Origin: Streptomyces sedi
GTDB lineage: Bacteria > Actinomycetota > Actinomycetes > Streptomycetales > Streptomycetaceae
Direction of reading: 5' to 3'
Assembly: GCF_006335015.1 (NCBI RefSeq)
Contig: NZ_VDGT01000007.1
Span: 62,001-126,000, forward strand
DNA length: 64,000 nt
Below, piece after piece: positions 16,046 through 26,207 of the stretch; within the stretch, counting starts at the first letter, position 1; every line of letters starts with the position of its first letter. Both the position numbers and the translations under genes were made by a program. A model generated the notes under the pieces. It did no database searches. It was not told the DNA's origin and saw only the letters and a program-made list of their open reading frames with translations.

Positions 16046-17407
16046 ATGGACGCCGTCGCCCCGCATCTGGTCGCCGAACCCGCCTTCGGCTCCTCGGTGT
16101 TCCTCATCCCCACCAACCGCGACTACTCCCGCGCCGCCGCCAGCTATCTGAGGGAGCTGGACTTCGCCAGGGAACGGGCGGGCAGGTCGATCCCGCTGGT
16201 GGTCTCCGAGACCGACCGGGGCCCGAGCGTGCCGGCCAACGCCGAGGCGCTCGCCGCCCTGGCCCGCGAGAACCCGGACCAGCCCGTCCACCACCTCACC
16301 CTGGACGCGCAGCACGCCTACTTCGACGAGCTGCTGCGGGGCGAACCCGCCGCCCTCGCCGAGGTGTTCCGCTCCCCGCGGCGCGACTACGGCACCGCGA
16401 TGAACAAGCTGTTCCTGATGACCGCCTCGTTCGGCGCCGAGGCCCTGCACCGGCGCGACTCCGACACCCGGCTGCTGGACGAGGAGGTGCCGGAGGCCGC
16501 CGGCCGGTTCCCGATCGAGGTGGAACTGGCCTTCCTCGGCCGCCGCGTCGGGGACGTCGAGGCGGCCGGGAGGGAGGGCCGCGACCCGGCCGTCGAGGAC
16601 GCGCCGGTCTGCGTGGTGGGCGGCAACTACTTCGGCGAGTGGAACCTCGACGTCAAGGACCTGGCCGAGCGCTCCTACGGCATCGTCCACCGGCTCTACG
16701 AGATCCTGGGCTTCGCCCCCGAGGACGTGCCCGCGCTGGTCTCCGAGGTCTTCCCCGCCGAGCAGGTCTACGACGGGCGGGACGCGCGCACCCTGCGCCT
16801 GGCACCCAACGAGGGCGCCGACCCCGACTGCGGCAACGTCGCCGTCACCCGCGTGCACGAACTGCTGCCGAGCGTGCCGAGCGACAACAGCCTGGCCGTC
16901 GACTACTTCGGCTTCGACCTGGCGATGGCGCTGGGCATCCCGGCGCTCCACCACACCAGGACGGTCTTCCACGAATACCACTCGGGGCGCTTCGTGCCCG
17001 AGGAGAAGCGGCTGTACTGGGAGGGCGTCGCCCGGTTCGCCGACTACTTCCACAGCTACGGGCCGCTGTTCGAGCCCGGTGCCCTGGGCCGCGCCGACCT
17101 GGCGGGCGAGGAGCTGATCCCGGCGGAGTCACGGGCGGCGATCGGCCGCGCGGTCGGCGCGCTGCCCGGCGCCGACCCGGCCGGCAGGGCGGCCAGGATC
17201 ACGGCGCTCGCCGAGGAGATCCTGATCCCGTTCGACGAGCGGTACGCGCGCATCGGCCGGCATCTGGCGCGGAACGCGGAACGGTACGTGCGCGAGGCCG
17301 ACGCGGGCTACGCGCACCACCGGCTGCTGCTGGAGCGCTGGCCGGGGCTGATCGAACGGGCCGGGAACCTCGATCTCCGGAAGTTCGCGCCCGCGCTGCG
17401 CGGCTGA
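16046..17407 (+). CDS. Unassigned protein with glycosyltransferase GT-A-like N-terminus
   Basis: A 453-residue soluble protein that I cannot assign to a named family with confidence. The first half reads like a GT-A nucleotide-sugar transferase: FLIPTNRDY near the start, a DYGTAMNKLFLMTASF stretch that resembles the GxARNxxL helix, and HRRDSDTRLL, whose DSD could be the metal-binding DxD. A later VVGGNYFGEWNLDVKDL segment also fits such a fold. The C-terminal 150 residues are helical with no motif I know. The ATG follows AGAAGAGGAG. It follows a TetR gene and precedes a terminator. Glycosyltransferase function is inference. Confidence 0.5.
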   Translation: MDAVAPHLVAEPAFGSSVFLIPTNRDYSRAAASYLRELDFARERAGRSIPLVVSETDRGPSVPANAEALAALARENPDQPVHHLTLDAQHAYFDELLRGEPAALAEVFRSPRRDYGTAMNKLFLMTASFGAEALHRRDSDTRLLDEEVPEAAGRFPIEVELAFLGRRVGDVEAAGREGRDPAVEDAPVCVVGGNYFGEWNLDVKDLAERSYGIVHRLYEILGFAPEDVPALVSEVFPAEQVYDGRDARTLRLAPNEGADPDCGNVAVTRVHELLPSVPSDNSLAVDYFGFDLAMALGIPALHHTRTVFHEYHSGRFVPEEKRLYWEGVARFADYFHSYGPLFEPGALGRADLAGEELIPAESRAAIGRAVGALPGADPAGRAARITALAEEILIPFDERYARIGRHLARNAERYVREADAGYAHHRLLLERWPGLIERAGNLDLRKFAPALRG

Positions 17408-17439
17408 GCACCCCGCACCCCGCACACGGACGCAGACGC

Positions 17440-17478
17440 GGCGCGGCCCCGGTCCTGGATTCGGACCGGGGCCGCGCC
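17440..17478. terminator. Bidirectional terminator, 16-bp perfect stem
   Basis: Arms 17440-17455 and 17463-17478 pair perfectly around a 7-base loop (TGGATTC). It lies between the GT-A-like gene and the convergent betaine transporter operon. Confidence 0.85.
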
Positions 17479-17498
17479 GGGGCCTGTCGTCGCGCGCG

Positions 17499-18416
17499 TC
17501 AGCTGGCGGCCGGCGGGGCGCCGACGACGTCGGCGTTGTCCTCCAGCCACGCCTCGACACCGGCGGCCGGGTCGTCCGCGTGCTCGTTCACGACGAGGTC
17601 CTCAAGGGAGCCGTACTCCTCGTCGGAGAGCTTGATGCCCTCGATCCACTCGGCGACCTCGGGGAACTCGTCCGCGAAGCCCTCCTTGCCGAGGAAGTGC
17701 AGGGCCTCGGGCTCGCCGAGCGCGCCCTCCGGGTCCTCCAGGTCACGCACGGGGTACTCGGCGTTGGCCCAGAACGGACGCCACAGCGTGACGACGATCT
17801 CCTCCTCCTGGTCGATCGCGTTGCCCAGCTCGGTGAGCATCGTGGAGGTGGAGGAGGTCGACAGCGAGTAGCCGGCCTCGTCCAGGCCGTAGGTCGGGAT
17901 GACCTCGTTCTGGGTGACCTCGGTCAGGCCGGCGCCGGGCTCGATGCCGACGATCTGGCCGCCCAGCTCGTCGACGTGGTCGGGCAGCTGGTCGATCGAG
18001 GTGATCTCGCTGTACTCGGGAACGGCGAAGGTGAGCACCGCGTTGTCGTAGTAGGCGCCGATGTCCTCGATGCGGTCGCCGTACTGCTCCATGTAGGAGG
18101 CGTGGGTCACCTCGGGCCACGCCGAGGGGAACATGTCGACGTCGCCCTCGGAGAGCGCGGTGTAGAGGACACCGGCCTCGCTGATCTCCTCGTGCTCGAC
18201 CGTGTAGCCGGCCTCTTCGAGGAGGTTCTCCAGCAGGTAGGCGGTGCTCAGACCGTCGGTCCAGGACGGGATGTAGCCGAGGGTGATGGACTTCCCATCG
18301 CCGCCGCCGTTGCTCTCGTCGTCGTCCGAGCCGCCGCAGGCGGCCAGCGAGAGGCCGAGCCCGGCGGCGACCGCCACGGCGGAGATCTGGCGAAGGCGAG
18401 GAGTCGGGGTTCTCAT
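17499..18416 (-). CDS. Glycine betaine/proline ABC transporter, substrate-binding lipoprotein
   Basis: A 305-residue OpuAC-type binding protein. The signal peptide ends in the lipobox LAAC (Cys at about residue 27), followed by an acidic linker. The mature part begins ITLGYIPSWTDGLSTAYLLE, typical of quaternary-amine binding proteins, with conserved Trp residues (SAWPEVTH, TLWRPFWANAEY) that can form the aromatic cage. It is the last gene of a permease/ATPase operon, which fits osmoprotectant uptake. Translation starts at ATG 18416. Confidence 0.92.
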   Translation of the reverse strand: MRTPTPRLRQISAVAVAAGLGLSLAACGGSDDDESNGGGDGKSITLGYIPSWTDGLSTAYLLENLLEEAGYTVEHEEISEAGVLYTALSEGDVDMFPSAWPEVTHASYMEQYGDRIEDIGAYYDNAVLTFAVPEYSEITSIDQLPDHVDELGGQIVGIEPGAGLTEVTQNEVIPTYGLDEAGYSLSTSSTSTMLTELGNAIDQEEEIVVTLWRPFWANAEYPVRDLEDPEGALGEPEALHFLGKEGFADEFPEVAEWIEGIKLSDEEYGSLEDLVVNEHADDPAAGVEAWLEDNADVVGAPPAAS

Positions 18417-18470
18417 GGGGTCTCTTTCTCTTGACGACAGGGGAAGTGACGTTCTGGGGGATGTCGGCCG

Positions 18471-19451
18471 TCAGGCCGCGGAAACGGTCTCCGCGCCCTT
18501 CGGTCCCGTGCTCTCCGGCTCCGCGGCCCCGGTCTCGGTGGCCTTGGCGTCGGTGGCCCGCTCGCTCGCGGCCCGCGTCGCCGCCTGGCGGCGACGGCGC
18601 ACGAAGGCACCGAGGGAACGCCCGGTGGGCTGCCCGATGGCTCCGGTGGTCCGGTCCAGGAAGATGGCGAGGATGACGATCGCCAGCCCGGCCTCGAAGC
18701 CCTGGGCGACGTTGACGCGGGAGAGCGACTCGACCACGATCTTGCCGAGGCCGTCGGCGCCCACGAAGCCGGCCATGACGGCCATGGACAGGGCGAGCAT
18801 GATCACCTGGTTGATGCCGGCCATGATGGTCGGCAGCCCCAGCGGCAGCTGGATGCCCCGCAGGATCTGCCACGGCGTGCCGCCGAAGGCCTGGCCGGCC
18901 TCCACGGTCTCCTTGTCGACCTGCCGGATGCCCAGCTCGGTGAGCCGGACGCCGGGTGCCATCGAGAAGACGATGGTGGCCACCACGCCTGGCGCGTAGC
19001 CGATGCTGAAGAAGATGACCACGGGCACCAGGTACACCAGCGCCGGCATGGTCTGCATCAGGTCGAGCACCGGCCTGACGACGGCGCTGACCGTGTTGTT
19101 GCGGGCGGCGAGGATACCGACCGGGACGGCGATGATCACCGCGATGATCGTCGCGATGAGCACCATCGCGAGCGTCTGCATCGCCGGCTCCCACAGCTCC
19201 ATGCTCACGATCAGCCCCGTGCCCAACAGCACGAAGATCGCGAAGCGCACGGACCTGATGGCCAGGCCGAGGAGCGCGAAGAGGATCACCAGCACCAGCG
19301 CGGGCGGCGACAGAAGCCAGTCGCTCAGCCCCTCGACCAGGAACTCCAACGAGTCCTTGATGCTGTCCAGCAGACCGGACATGTTGTCCTTGATCCACCG
19401 GATGCCGTCGTCGACGCGCTCCCCGAGGGGGATGTGCGGCAGCTCGTTCAT
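18471..19451 (-). CDS. proW: Glycine betaine/proline ABC transporter, permease
   Basis: A 326-residue ProW-type membrane component. After an N-terminal amphipathic stretch (WIKDNMSGLLDSIKDSLEF) there are several TM helices and the ABC permease EAA-like loop EAGQAFGGTPWQILRGIQLP. The C-terminal 50 residues are charged and of low complexity. Its start overlaps the end of the ATPase gene by four bases, so translation is coupled. Confidence 0.92.
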   Translation of the reverse strand: MNELPHIPLGERVDDGIRWIKDNMSGLLDSIKDSLEFLVEGLSDWLLSPPALVLVILFALLGLAIRSVRFAIFVLLGTGLIVSMELWEPAMQTLAMVLIATIIAVIIAVPVGILAARNNTVSAVVRPVLDLMQTMPALVYLVPVVIFFSIGYAPGVVATIVFSMAPGVRLTELGIRQVDKETVEAGQAFGGTPWQILRGIQLPLGLPTIMAGINQVIMLALSMAVMAGFVGADGLGKIVVESLSRVNVAQGFEAGLAIVILAIFLDRTTGAIGQPTGRSLGAFVRRRRQAATRAASERATDAKATETGAAEPESTGPKGAETVSAA

Positions 19452-20689
19452 CGGGTGCCTCCCGCGGTGGTCTCCAGGGCGGCCTCGGCACCGCTGTCAC
19501 CGGGCTCGTCGAGGCTCGGCGGGGTCAACGCGCTGAGCAGCGTCACCCGGGGGATGATGCCGACCAGCGCGCCCGTCTCGTTGACCACGGCCAGCGGGGC
19601 GCGGGTCGCGGCGGCGTGCTGGAAGAGGTCGGCGAGGAAGTCGTCCGGGCTGACCCGGGCGATGCCCTCGCCGTCGCGCAGCGGCAGCTTCTCGGAGCCG
19701 TCGCGCACGGCCTCGGCGATGTCCTCCTCGTAGACCACGCCCCGCACCTGGCGGTCGTTGCTGACGACGAGGAGCGCCTGCGTCTGGTGCTCGCGCATCA
19801 GGCGGTGCGCGGCCTTGGGGCCGGTGTTCGGTCCGACGACGGCGACCGGGCGCTCCATCACGGCGCCCGCCGTGAGCACCCGGGTCCGGTCGACGTCGGC
19901 GACGAACTGGGAGACGTAGTCGTTGGCCGGCTCGTTGAGGATCTCCTCGGCGCTGCCGACCTGCACGATCCGCCCGTCGCGCATCATCGCGATCCGCTCG
20001 CCCAGGCGCATGGCCTCGTTGAGGTCGTGCGTGATGAACAGGATCGTCTTGCCCAGCTCGGACTGGAGCTCCAGCAGCTGGTCCTGCATCTCCTTGCGGA
20101 TCAGCGGGTCCAGGGCGCTGAACGCCTCGTCCATCAGCATGATGTCGGTGCCGGCGGCCAGGGCGCGGGCCAGGCCGACGCGCTGGCGCATACCGCCGGA
20201 GAGCTCGGAGGGCATGTGGCCGCCCCAGCCTCCGAGGCCGACCATGCCGAGGGCCTCCTCGCCGGCCTTCTCCCGGTCGGCCTTGTTCACGCCGCGCAGC
20301 TGGAGCGCGTAGGCGGCGTTCTCCCCCACGGTGCGGTGCGGCAGCAGCGCGAAGTGCTGGAACACCATGCTCACCTTGTTGCGCCGCATCTCGCGCAGTC
20401 GGGCGGCGGAGAGGTGGGTGACGTCGTCGCCGTCGATCCGCAGGGTGCCGTCGGTCGGCTCCAACAGGCCGTTGATCATGCGGATCAACGTCGACTTGCC
20501 GGAGCCGGAGAGCCCCATCACGACGAAGATCTCGCCGGGTTTGACGTCGAAGGTGGCGTCGATGACCGCCGCGGTCAGTCCCTCACGGCGCAGCCTCTCT
20601 CTGTCGGCTCCCTCGGCCAACATGCGCACACCACGTTGTGGTTTACGGCCGAAAATCTTGGTCAGGCCTGTCGCTTCTATGGCCGGCAC
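19448..20689 (-). CDS. proV: Glycine betaine/proline ABC transporter, ATP-binding protein
   Basis: A 413-residue ProV-type ATPase: Walker A GLSGSGKST, signature LSGGMRQRVGLARAL, Walker B IMLMDEAFSALDP, and a C-terminal pair of CBS domains (about residues 285-395), which in ProV/OpuAA sense ionic strength. I set the start at GTG 20689, preceded by TGGAG; ATEATGLTKIFG follows at once, the family start. First gene of the operon proV-proW-binding protein. Osmotic induction is expected from the family, but no specific site was recognised upstream. Confidence 0.92.
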   Translation of the reverse strand: MPAIEATGLTKIFGRKPQRGVRMLAEGADRERLRREGLTAAVIDATFDVKPGEIFVVMGLSGSGKSTLIRMINGLLEPTDGTLRIDGDDVTHLSAARLREMRRNKVSMVFQHFALLPHRTVGENAAYALQLRGVNKADREKAGEEALGMVGLGGWGGHMPSELSGGMRQRVGLARALAAGTDIMLMDEAFSALDPLIRKEMQDQLLELQSELGKTILFITHDLNEAMRLGERIAMMRDGRIVQVGSAEEILNEPANDYVSQFVADVDRTRVLTAGAVMERPVAVVGPNTGPKAAHRLMREHQTQALLVVSNDRQVRGVVYEEDIAEAVRDGSEKLPLRDGEGIARVSPDDFLADLFQHAAATRAPLAVVNETGALVGIIPRVTLLSALTPPSLDEPGDSGAEAALETTAGGTR

Positions 20690-21394
20690 GATGCTCCAGG
20701 AGTCGGGGACGGGGGGCGGCCACACTCACGTATCACACGCGGGTGGCGGTGTCGGGGGCTCGCAAACCGGTGGCCGGTGGGCCCTGCGACGCCGTCTAGC
20801 CTTACACGAGCCGCGCACAAGATGCACACTGCAGGCATTCCGAGGCTGTAACGATCCACCTCAGACCCGTCCGACCTGCGAAAGCGTCATTTCCGCCCGC
20901 ATCCGGAACCGGGGCATCGGTCGCCCAGGGGTGCCCGTCGACGACTCTCCGTGGTTTTCGGCTTCCGCCGACCGGAAGGCGCAGCTCAGGCCGGGTTCCG
21001 CCCGGTTACGCCCGGTGCGCGCGGGGTCGGGCGGCACGCGCGGGACCCGGGGGCCTCGGGCGCGTACCGAGGGGGCTCCCTCGCGCCGGATCGCGCGCCG
21101 GCGCGATACCTCCAGGTTCACCGCATGTATCGCGCGCCGGCGCACCCGCGAACCGAGCCGGAGAAACGTTCGCAGTCGCGAAGCCACAGCGCGGGCACCC
21201 GGGGTGGCGCCGGCCGTGGGCGCTGACACCCCGGCCGCCCACGCCTCGGTGCCAGGCGCCGCCTCCTGTGGCTTGATAGAGCGCAGGGGCATCCCGGGCC
21301 GGGTGGAGAGCAGCGCCGTCGGCCGGGGGCGCCGGGAGAGCGGGCGTCCGGCGGAAACGCCGGCCGCCGGAACCACCGAGGAAGGGACGGCACG
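20690..21394. other. Divergent 705-bp intergenic region
   Basis: No convincing gene. It must contain the promoters for the betaine transporter (leftward) and the DUF574 methyltransferase (rightward). A 15-bp direct repeat is described separately. The rest shows no structure I can support. Confidence 0.5.
21090..21143. repeat. 15-bp direct repeat ATCGCGCGCCGGCGC
   Basis: Two exact copies lie at 21090-21104 and 21129-21143, 39 bases apart start to start (close to four helical turns). Each copy is itself partly self-complementary. They sit in the divergent promoter region and could be paired protein-binding sites. Confidence 0.6.
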
Positions 21395-22222
21395 ATGACC
21401 CAGGACGATCGACAGGTTGGCAAGGACGATCAGGAGCGCGAGGCCCTGATCGCCCGGATCGACCAATCGGTGCCCCACTCCGCTCGTGTGTGGAACTACA
21501 TGATCGGCGGCCAGGACTGGTACGAGGTGGACAAGGTCCTCGTCGACCAGTTGATGACCAACCACCCGGAGGCGAAGGGACTGGCGATCGCCTCGCGCGA
21601 GTTCCTCGTCCGCGCGGTGCGCTATCTGGTCCAGGAGGCCGGCATCGACCAGTTCCTCGACATCGGCACCGGCCTGCCGACCGCCGACAACACCCACCAG
21701 GTCGCGCAGCGTTACGACCCCGAGGCGCGGATCGTCTACGTCGACAACGACCCGCTGGTGCTCCTCCACGCCAGGGCACTGCTGACCTCGACGCCCGAGG
21801 GCGCCACGGACTACGCGGAGGGCGACGTGCGCGACCCGGGCGCGGTGCTCGCCGCCGCCGGCGCCACGTTGGACCTGGAGCGCCCCGTCGGCCTGATGCT
21901 GCTGTCGATGCTCGGCCACATCCGCCCCGACGCGGCGGCCGAGCTGGTCCAGGACTACATGCGCCGACTGCCGAGCGGCAGCTACCTGGTGACCTGCGAC
22001 AGCATCGACGACCCGGTGATGATCGCGCTCAACAAGGACTACGCGGCCTCCGGCGCCGTTCCCTACTACCCGCGCAGCGAGGCCCAACTGGCGGCCACGG
22101 CCGATGGGTTGGAGATCGTGGAGCCGGGCGTGCTACCCATCGCCCGCTGGCGTCCCGCGACGTCCGCCGCTCCGCCCACCGACCAGCTCTTCCAGTGGGG
22201 CCTGGTCGCCCGCAAGCCCTGA
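21395..22222 (+). CDS. SAM-dependent methyltransferase, DUF574 (PF04672) family
   Basis: A 275-residue member of a family greatly expanded in Streptomyces. Characteristic segments are [20 protein letters not shown], the SAM site [31 protein letters not shown], and the C-terminal [20 protein letters not shown] end. The natural substrates are not established. ATG at 21395 follows AGGAAGGGAC. It is a single-gene unit ending in a strong terminator. Confidence 0.9.
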   Translation: MTQDDRQVGKDDQEREALIARIDQSVPHSARVWNYMIGGQDWYEVDKVLVDQLMTNHPEAKGLAIASREFLVRAVRYLVQEAGIDQFLDIGTGLPTADNTHQVAQRYDPEARIVYVDNDPLVLLHARALLTSTPEGATDYAEGDVRDPGAVLAAAGATLDLERPVGLMLLSMLGHIRPDAAAELVQDYMRRLPSGSYLVTCDSIDDPVMIALNKDYAASGAVPYYPRSEAQLAATADGLEIVEPGVLPIARWRPATSAAPPTDQLFQWGLVARKP

Positions 22223-22232
22223 ACTCCCGCGC

Positions 22233-22280
22233 GGCGGGCGCGCGTCCCGTTCCTTCCGGGGAACGGGACGCGCGCCCGCC
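22233..22280. terminator. Terminator with 21-bp perfect stem
   Basis: Arms 22233-22253 and 22260-22280 are exact inverted repeats around the loop TTCCGG, directly after the methyltransferase stop. Confidence 0.9.
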
Positions 22281-22451
22281 GTTCTTCGCCACGGCCGCCG
22301 GGTATGGAGTCGGCCCGCCGGGGGAAGCATGGGTACCACCCGCTTCCGTCCCTCACGACCGACGCAGCCTCCCCCGCACCATCCATCGCGACGATCGCTC
22401 CGCACGGCGTCCCACGCCGCGCGCATGAAACGATTCACGAGTGGAGGGTCC

Positions 22452-24065
22452 ATGGCCGCCTCCCGCCCCAACCCCGAGGACCACGCGCCCGGCAGCCGCA
22501 CCCCCGAGGGCCGCGCCGCCCCGGAGGAGCACGGTTCCGAAACCCCGCACGACGACCGACCGCCCCCACCCGTCGTCGCCCTGCGCGACGTGTGGAAGAG
22601 CTACGGCGCGGTCGCCGCCCTGCGCGGCGCGCGGATCGAGCTCCACGCCGGGGAGGCGCACGCCCTCGTCGGCGAGAACGGCGCCGGCAAGTCCACGCTG
22701 ATCAAGGTGCTGGCCGGGGTCCGCCAGCCCGACCGCGGCGTGCTCGAACTGGACGGGGCGGCAACGGAGTTCAAGAGCCCGCAGGACGCCAGGGCGGCCG
22801 GCGTCGCGGTCATCCACCAGGAGCCGGCGCTCTTCCCCGACCTGAGCGTGGCGGAGAACGTCTTCGCCGGGCGCCAGCCGCGCGGCCGGTTCGGCCGGAT
22901 CGACGAGCACGCCATGCGCGAGCGGGCGCGCGCCCTGCTCGCCCGGCTCGGTGTTCCGCTGGACCCGCGCCGCCCCGCGCGCGGCCTCTCCATCGCCGAC
23001 CAGCAGATCGTGGAGATCGCCAAGGCCGTCTCCCTGGAGACCCGCGCGCTGGTGATGGACGAGCCGACCGCCGCCCTGTCGGGGCCCGAGGTGGACCGGC
23101 TCTTCTCCGTGGTGAACGCGCTGCGCGCCGAGGGCACAGCCGTGCTCTTCGTCTCCCACCGCTTCGCCGAGGTCACCGCCCTCTGCCAGCGCGTCACCGT
23201 GCTGCGCGACGGCGCCCATGTCTCCACCGGACCACTGGCCGAGACCACCGTCGACCAGCTGGTGGCGCGGATGGTGGGCCGCGAGCCGGACGCCCTCTTC
23301 GTGCGCCCCGGGAAGCAACGCCCGCCGGGCGAGGTGGTGTTGGAGGTCGAGGGGCTGAGCAGGGCCGGCGCGTTCCGGGACGTCGGCTTCCGGGTGCGCG
23401 CCGGGGAGATCGTCGCGCTCGCCGGGCTGGTCGGCGCCGGCCGCTCCGAGGTGGCGCGCGCCGTCTTCGGCGTCGACCGGCGCGACGCGGGCCGGGTCAC
23501 GGTCGCCGGCCGCGCCCTGCCGAACGGCCGGCCGCGCGCCGCGATGGCGGCCGGCCTCGCGCTGGTCCCCGAGGACCGCCGCCAGCAGGGCCTGGTGCTC
23601 GCGGCCTCCGTGCAGCGCAACGCGACCCTGCCGCGCGCCCGCCAGCTCTCCCGCTTCGGCTTCCTCGTCGGCGGCGCCGAGCGCCGCGCCGCCAGGGAGT
23701 GGGCCACCCGGCTGCGCACCCGTTACGGCGACCTGGACGACCCGGTCGGCACGCTCTCCGGTGGCAACCAGCAGAAGGTGGTTCTCGCCAAGTGGTTGGC
23801 CACCGGCCCCCGGGTGTTGATCGTCGACGAGCCGACCCGGGGCATCGACATCGGCACCAAGGCGGAGGTGCACCGGCTGATCGCCCAGCTCGCCGCCGAC
23901 GGCGTGGCGATCCTGCTGATCTCCTCCGAACTGCCGGAGGTGCTGGGCATGGCCGACCGGGTACTGGTCATGCGCGAGGGCCGACTGGTAGCCGACCTGC
24001 CGCGTGAGACGGCCGACGAGGAGCGCGTCATCCGCGCCGCGACCGGTCAGGAGGCCCCCGCATGA
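22452..24065 (+). CDS. Sugar ABC importer, double ATPase (RbsA/RhaT/LsrA type)
   Basis: A 537-residue CUT2-class ATPase with two fused nucleotide-binding domains. First domain: Walker [10 protein letters not shown], degenerate signature LSIADQQIV, Walker [12 protein letters not shown]. Second domain: GLVGAGRSE in place of a normal Walker A, signature LSGGNQQKV and [15 protein letters not shown], as usual in this class. I used the ATG at 22452 (GGAGGG just upstream); an in-frame ATG at 22425 is an alternative. It begins a four-gene operon with coupled overlaps (ATGA at 24062). Confidence 0.92.
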   Translation: MAASRPNPEDHAPGSRTPEGRAAPEEHGSETPHDDRPPPPVVALRDVWKSYGAVAALRGARIELHAGEAHALVGENGAGKSTLIKVLAGVRQPDRGVLELDGAATEFKSPQDARAAGVAVIHQEPALFPDLSVAENVFAGRQPRGRFGRIDEHAMRERARALLARLGVPLDPRRPARGLSIADQQIVEIAKAVSLETRALVMDEPTAALSGPEVDRLFSVVNALRAEGTAVLFVSHRFAEVTALCQRVTVLRDGAHVSTGPLAETTVDQLVARMVGREPDALFVRPGKQRPPGEVVLEVEGLSRAGAFRDVGFRVRAGEIVALAGLVGAGRSEVARAVFGVDRRDAGRVTVAGRALPNGRPRAAMAAGLALVPEDRRQQGLVLAASVQRNATLPRARQLSRFGFLVGGAERRAAREWATRLRTRYGDLDDPVGTLSGGNQQKVVLAKWLATGPRVLIVDEPTRGIDIGTKAEVHRLIAQLAADGVAILLISSELPEVLGMADRVLVMREGRLVADLPRETADEERVIRAATGQEAPA

Positions 24066-25108
24066 CCGTCACCGCACGGCCGCCCGAGCCACCGAAGGAA
24101 GGTCGACGGCGCGGCGGCGCGGCCCTGTTGGACGCGGTGCTGCGGTTCCGCGCGCTGGGCCTGGTCGTCGCACTGGTCCTACTGGTCGCGACCACCTGGC
24201 TGGCCAACTCCCGTTTCCTCTCCGCCCAGTCCGTCCGCGACATCCTGCTGTCCACCGCGCTCACCCTGCTGCTGGCGTGCGGGATGACGATGGTGGTCGT
24301 CGGGCGCGGCATCGACCTGTCGGTCGCCTCCGTGCTCGGCCTGTCCGCGTTCGGCACGGCGACCGTGCTGGCCGACCACCCGGGGCTGCCCGTCCCGCTG
24401 GCCGCGCTCGTCGGCGTCGGCATCGGCGCTGCCTGCGGCGCGGTCAACGGGGTGGTCATCGCCTACGGCCGGGTGCCGGCGCTGGTGGCGACGCTCGGCA
24501 CGCTCTACGTCTTCCGCGGCCTGGTCTACTTCCTGGCCGGCGGCTCCCGCATCAGCGCCGGGGAACTCCCGCGTGGCTTCCTGGACTTCGGCACCGCGCG
24601 GGTGCTCGGCGTCCCCTGGCTCTTCCTGATCGCGGTGGCCGCGCTGCTGGCCGTCGGCGAGTTCCTGCGCCGCCACCGCGCCGGCCGCGACCTGTACGCG
24701 ATCGGCTCCCACGAGGAGGCCGCCCGGCTCGCGGGCATCCCCATCCCGTCCCGGCTGCTGCTGGCCTATGTCGTCTCCGGCACCCTCGCCGGGCTCGGCG
24801 GCGTCCTGTACGCCGCGCGCTACGGAACGGTCGACGCCTCCGCCGGCTACGGCATGGAACTGGACATCGTCGCGGCCGTGGTCGTCGGCGGCGTCGCCAT
24901 CTTCGGCGGCAGCGGCAGCGTCTTCGGCGCCGCGCTGGGCGCGCTGCTGCTGACCGTGATCAACAACGCCCTGCCGGTGCTGGGCGTCGACCCGTTCTGG
25001 CAACGCGCGGTCGTCGGCGCGCTGATCATCGCGGCCATCGCCCTGGACCGGCTGGTCGCGCTGCGCGTCGCCGCCTCGCTCCGAGGGAGGGACGCCGATG
25101 TCCACTGA
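24062..25108 (+). CDS. Sugar ABC importer permease 1 (CUT2, RhaP/LsrC-like)
   Basis: A 348-residue branched-chain/ribose-type permease with about eight to ten TM helices. Family marks are [20 protein letters not shown] near residue 80, [20 protein letters not shown], and the EAA-like [15 protein letters not shown]. It overlaps the ATPase gene by four bases and the next permease by eleven. Confidence 0.9.
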   Translation: MTVTARPPEPPKEGRRRGGAALLDAVLRFRALGLVVALVLLVATTWLANSRFLSAQSVRDILLSTALTLLLACGMTMVVVGRGIDLSVASVLGLSAFGTATVLADHPGLPVPLAALVGVGIGAACGAVNGVVIAYGRVPALVATLGTLYVFRGLVYFLAGGSRISAGELPRGFLDFGTARVLGVPWLFLIAVAALLAVGEFLRRHRAGRDLYAIGSHEEAARLAGIPIPSRLLLAYVVSGTLAGLGGVLYAARYGTVDASAGYGMELDIVAAVVVGGVAIFGGSGSVFGAALGALLLTVINNALPVLGVDPFWQRAVVGALIIAAIALDRLVALRVAASLRGRDADVH

Positions 25109-26207
25109 GGCCCCGTCCCGCGCCACCCGCGCCCCGCTGCGCGACACGCTCCGCCTCCCGCGCCGCCTCGCCGGCTGGGACGCGGCGGTCGTCGTCCTCA
25201 CCGTGCTGACCCTGGTGGTGGCGTCCGGCACGGTGGAGGAGTTCGGCACGACCAGGAACGCGACGTTCCTCATCCTCGACCTGGCGCCCGTGCTGCTGCT
25301 GGCGCTGCCCATGACGCTGATCGTGGTCAGTGGTGAGATTGACCTGTCGGTGGCCAGTACGGTCGGCCTTACCAGTGCCCTGATGGGTGAACTCTGGGCG
25401 GCTGGAATGCCGTTGGAGACCATCATCCCGCTGGCGGTGCTGGCCGGCGCGGTGTTGGGCGCGTTCAACGGGCTGCTGGTCACCGTCCTCGGGCTGCCCT
25501 CGCTGGCCGTGACCATCGGCACACTCGCCCTCTACCGGGGCCTGGCCTATGTGCTGCTCGGTGACACGGCTGTCGCCGACTTCGCGCGGGAGTACACCCG
25601 TTGGACGATCGGCTCGCTCGGCGGCGGCTGGGTCCCGAACGTGGTGCCGCCGATCCTGCTGCTGGTGACGGTCTTCGCGGTGGTGCTGCACGCGACCCCG
25701 GTGGGCCGTTCCCTCTTCGCGATGGGCGCCAACGACACGGCCGCCGCGTTCTCCGGGATCCCCGTGGAGCGCACCAAGTTCTGGCTCTACGTGATCGCCG
25801 GCGCGGTCGCCGGACTGGTCGGCGCCTACTGGACGCTGCGCTACTCGACGGCCCGCGCCGACAACGCCGAGGGGCTCGAACTCACCGTCGTCGCGGCCGT
25901 GTTGCTGGGCGGCGTCTCCATCTACGGCGGCCGGGGCACGCTGCTCGGCGTCGTCGCCGGCGTCGTGCTGCTCAGCTCGCTCCAGAACGCGCTGCGGCTG
26001 GCGAAGGTGTCTGCCGACGCGCTGACCGTGGTCACCGGCACCCTGCTGATCCTCTCGGTGCTGCTGCCCAACGTCACCGCCGCGCTGCGCGCACGCCTCG
26101 CCCGCCGCGCGGCCCGCGCCGTTCCGCCGCCCCGGGGGCCCGAGCCGCCCCCGCCGGGCACCCGCAGCCCCGCCCCCGAGCCGACACGAAGGGATGGCAC
26201 GCCATGA
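25098..26207 (+). CDS. Sugar ABC importer permease 2 (CUT2, RhaQ/LsrD-like)
   Basis: A 369-residue partner permease. It repeats the family marks: TLIVVSGEIDLSVASTVGLT, NGLLVTVLGLPSLAVTIGTL, and AMGANDTAAAFSGIP. The C-terminal 40 residues are Pro/Arg-rich and cytoplasmic by charge. Paired permeases of this kind form a heterodimer in rhamnose and AI-2 importers. ATG at 25098 lies inside the previous gene. Confidence 0.9.
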   Translation: MSTEAPSRATRAPLRDTLRLPRRLAGWDAAVVVLTVLTLVVASGTVEEFGTTRNATFLILDLAPVLLLALPMTLIVVSGEIDLSVASTVGLTSALMGELWAAGMPLETIIPLAVLAGAVLGAFNGLLVTVLGLPSLAVTIGTLALYRGLAYVLLGDTAVADFAREYTRWTIGSLGGGWVPNVVPPILLLVTVFAVVLHATPVGRSLFAMGANDTAAAFSGIPVERTKFWLYVIAGAVAGLVGAYWTLRYSTARADNAEGLELTVVAAVLLGGVSIYGGRGTLLGVVAGVVLLSSLQNALRLAKVSADALTVVTGTLLILSVLLPNVTAALRARLARRAARAVPPPRGPEPPPPGTRSPAPEPTRRDGTP

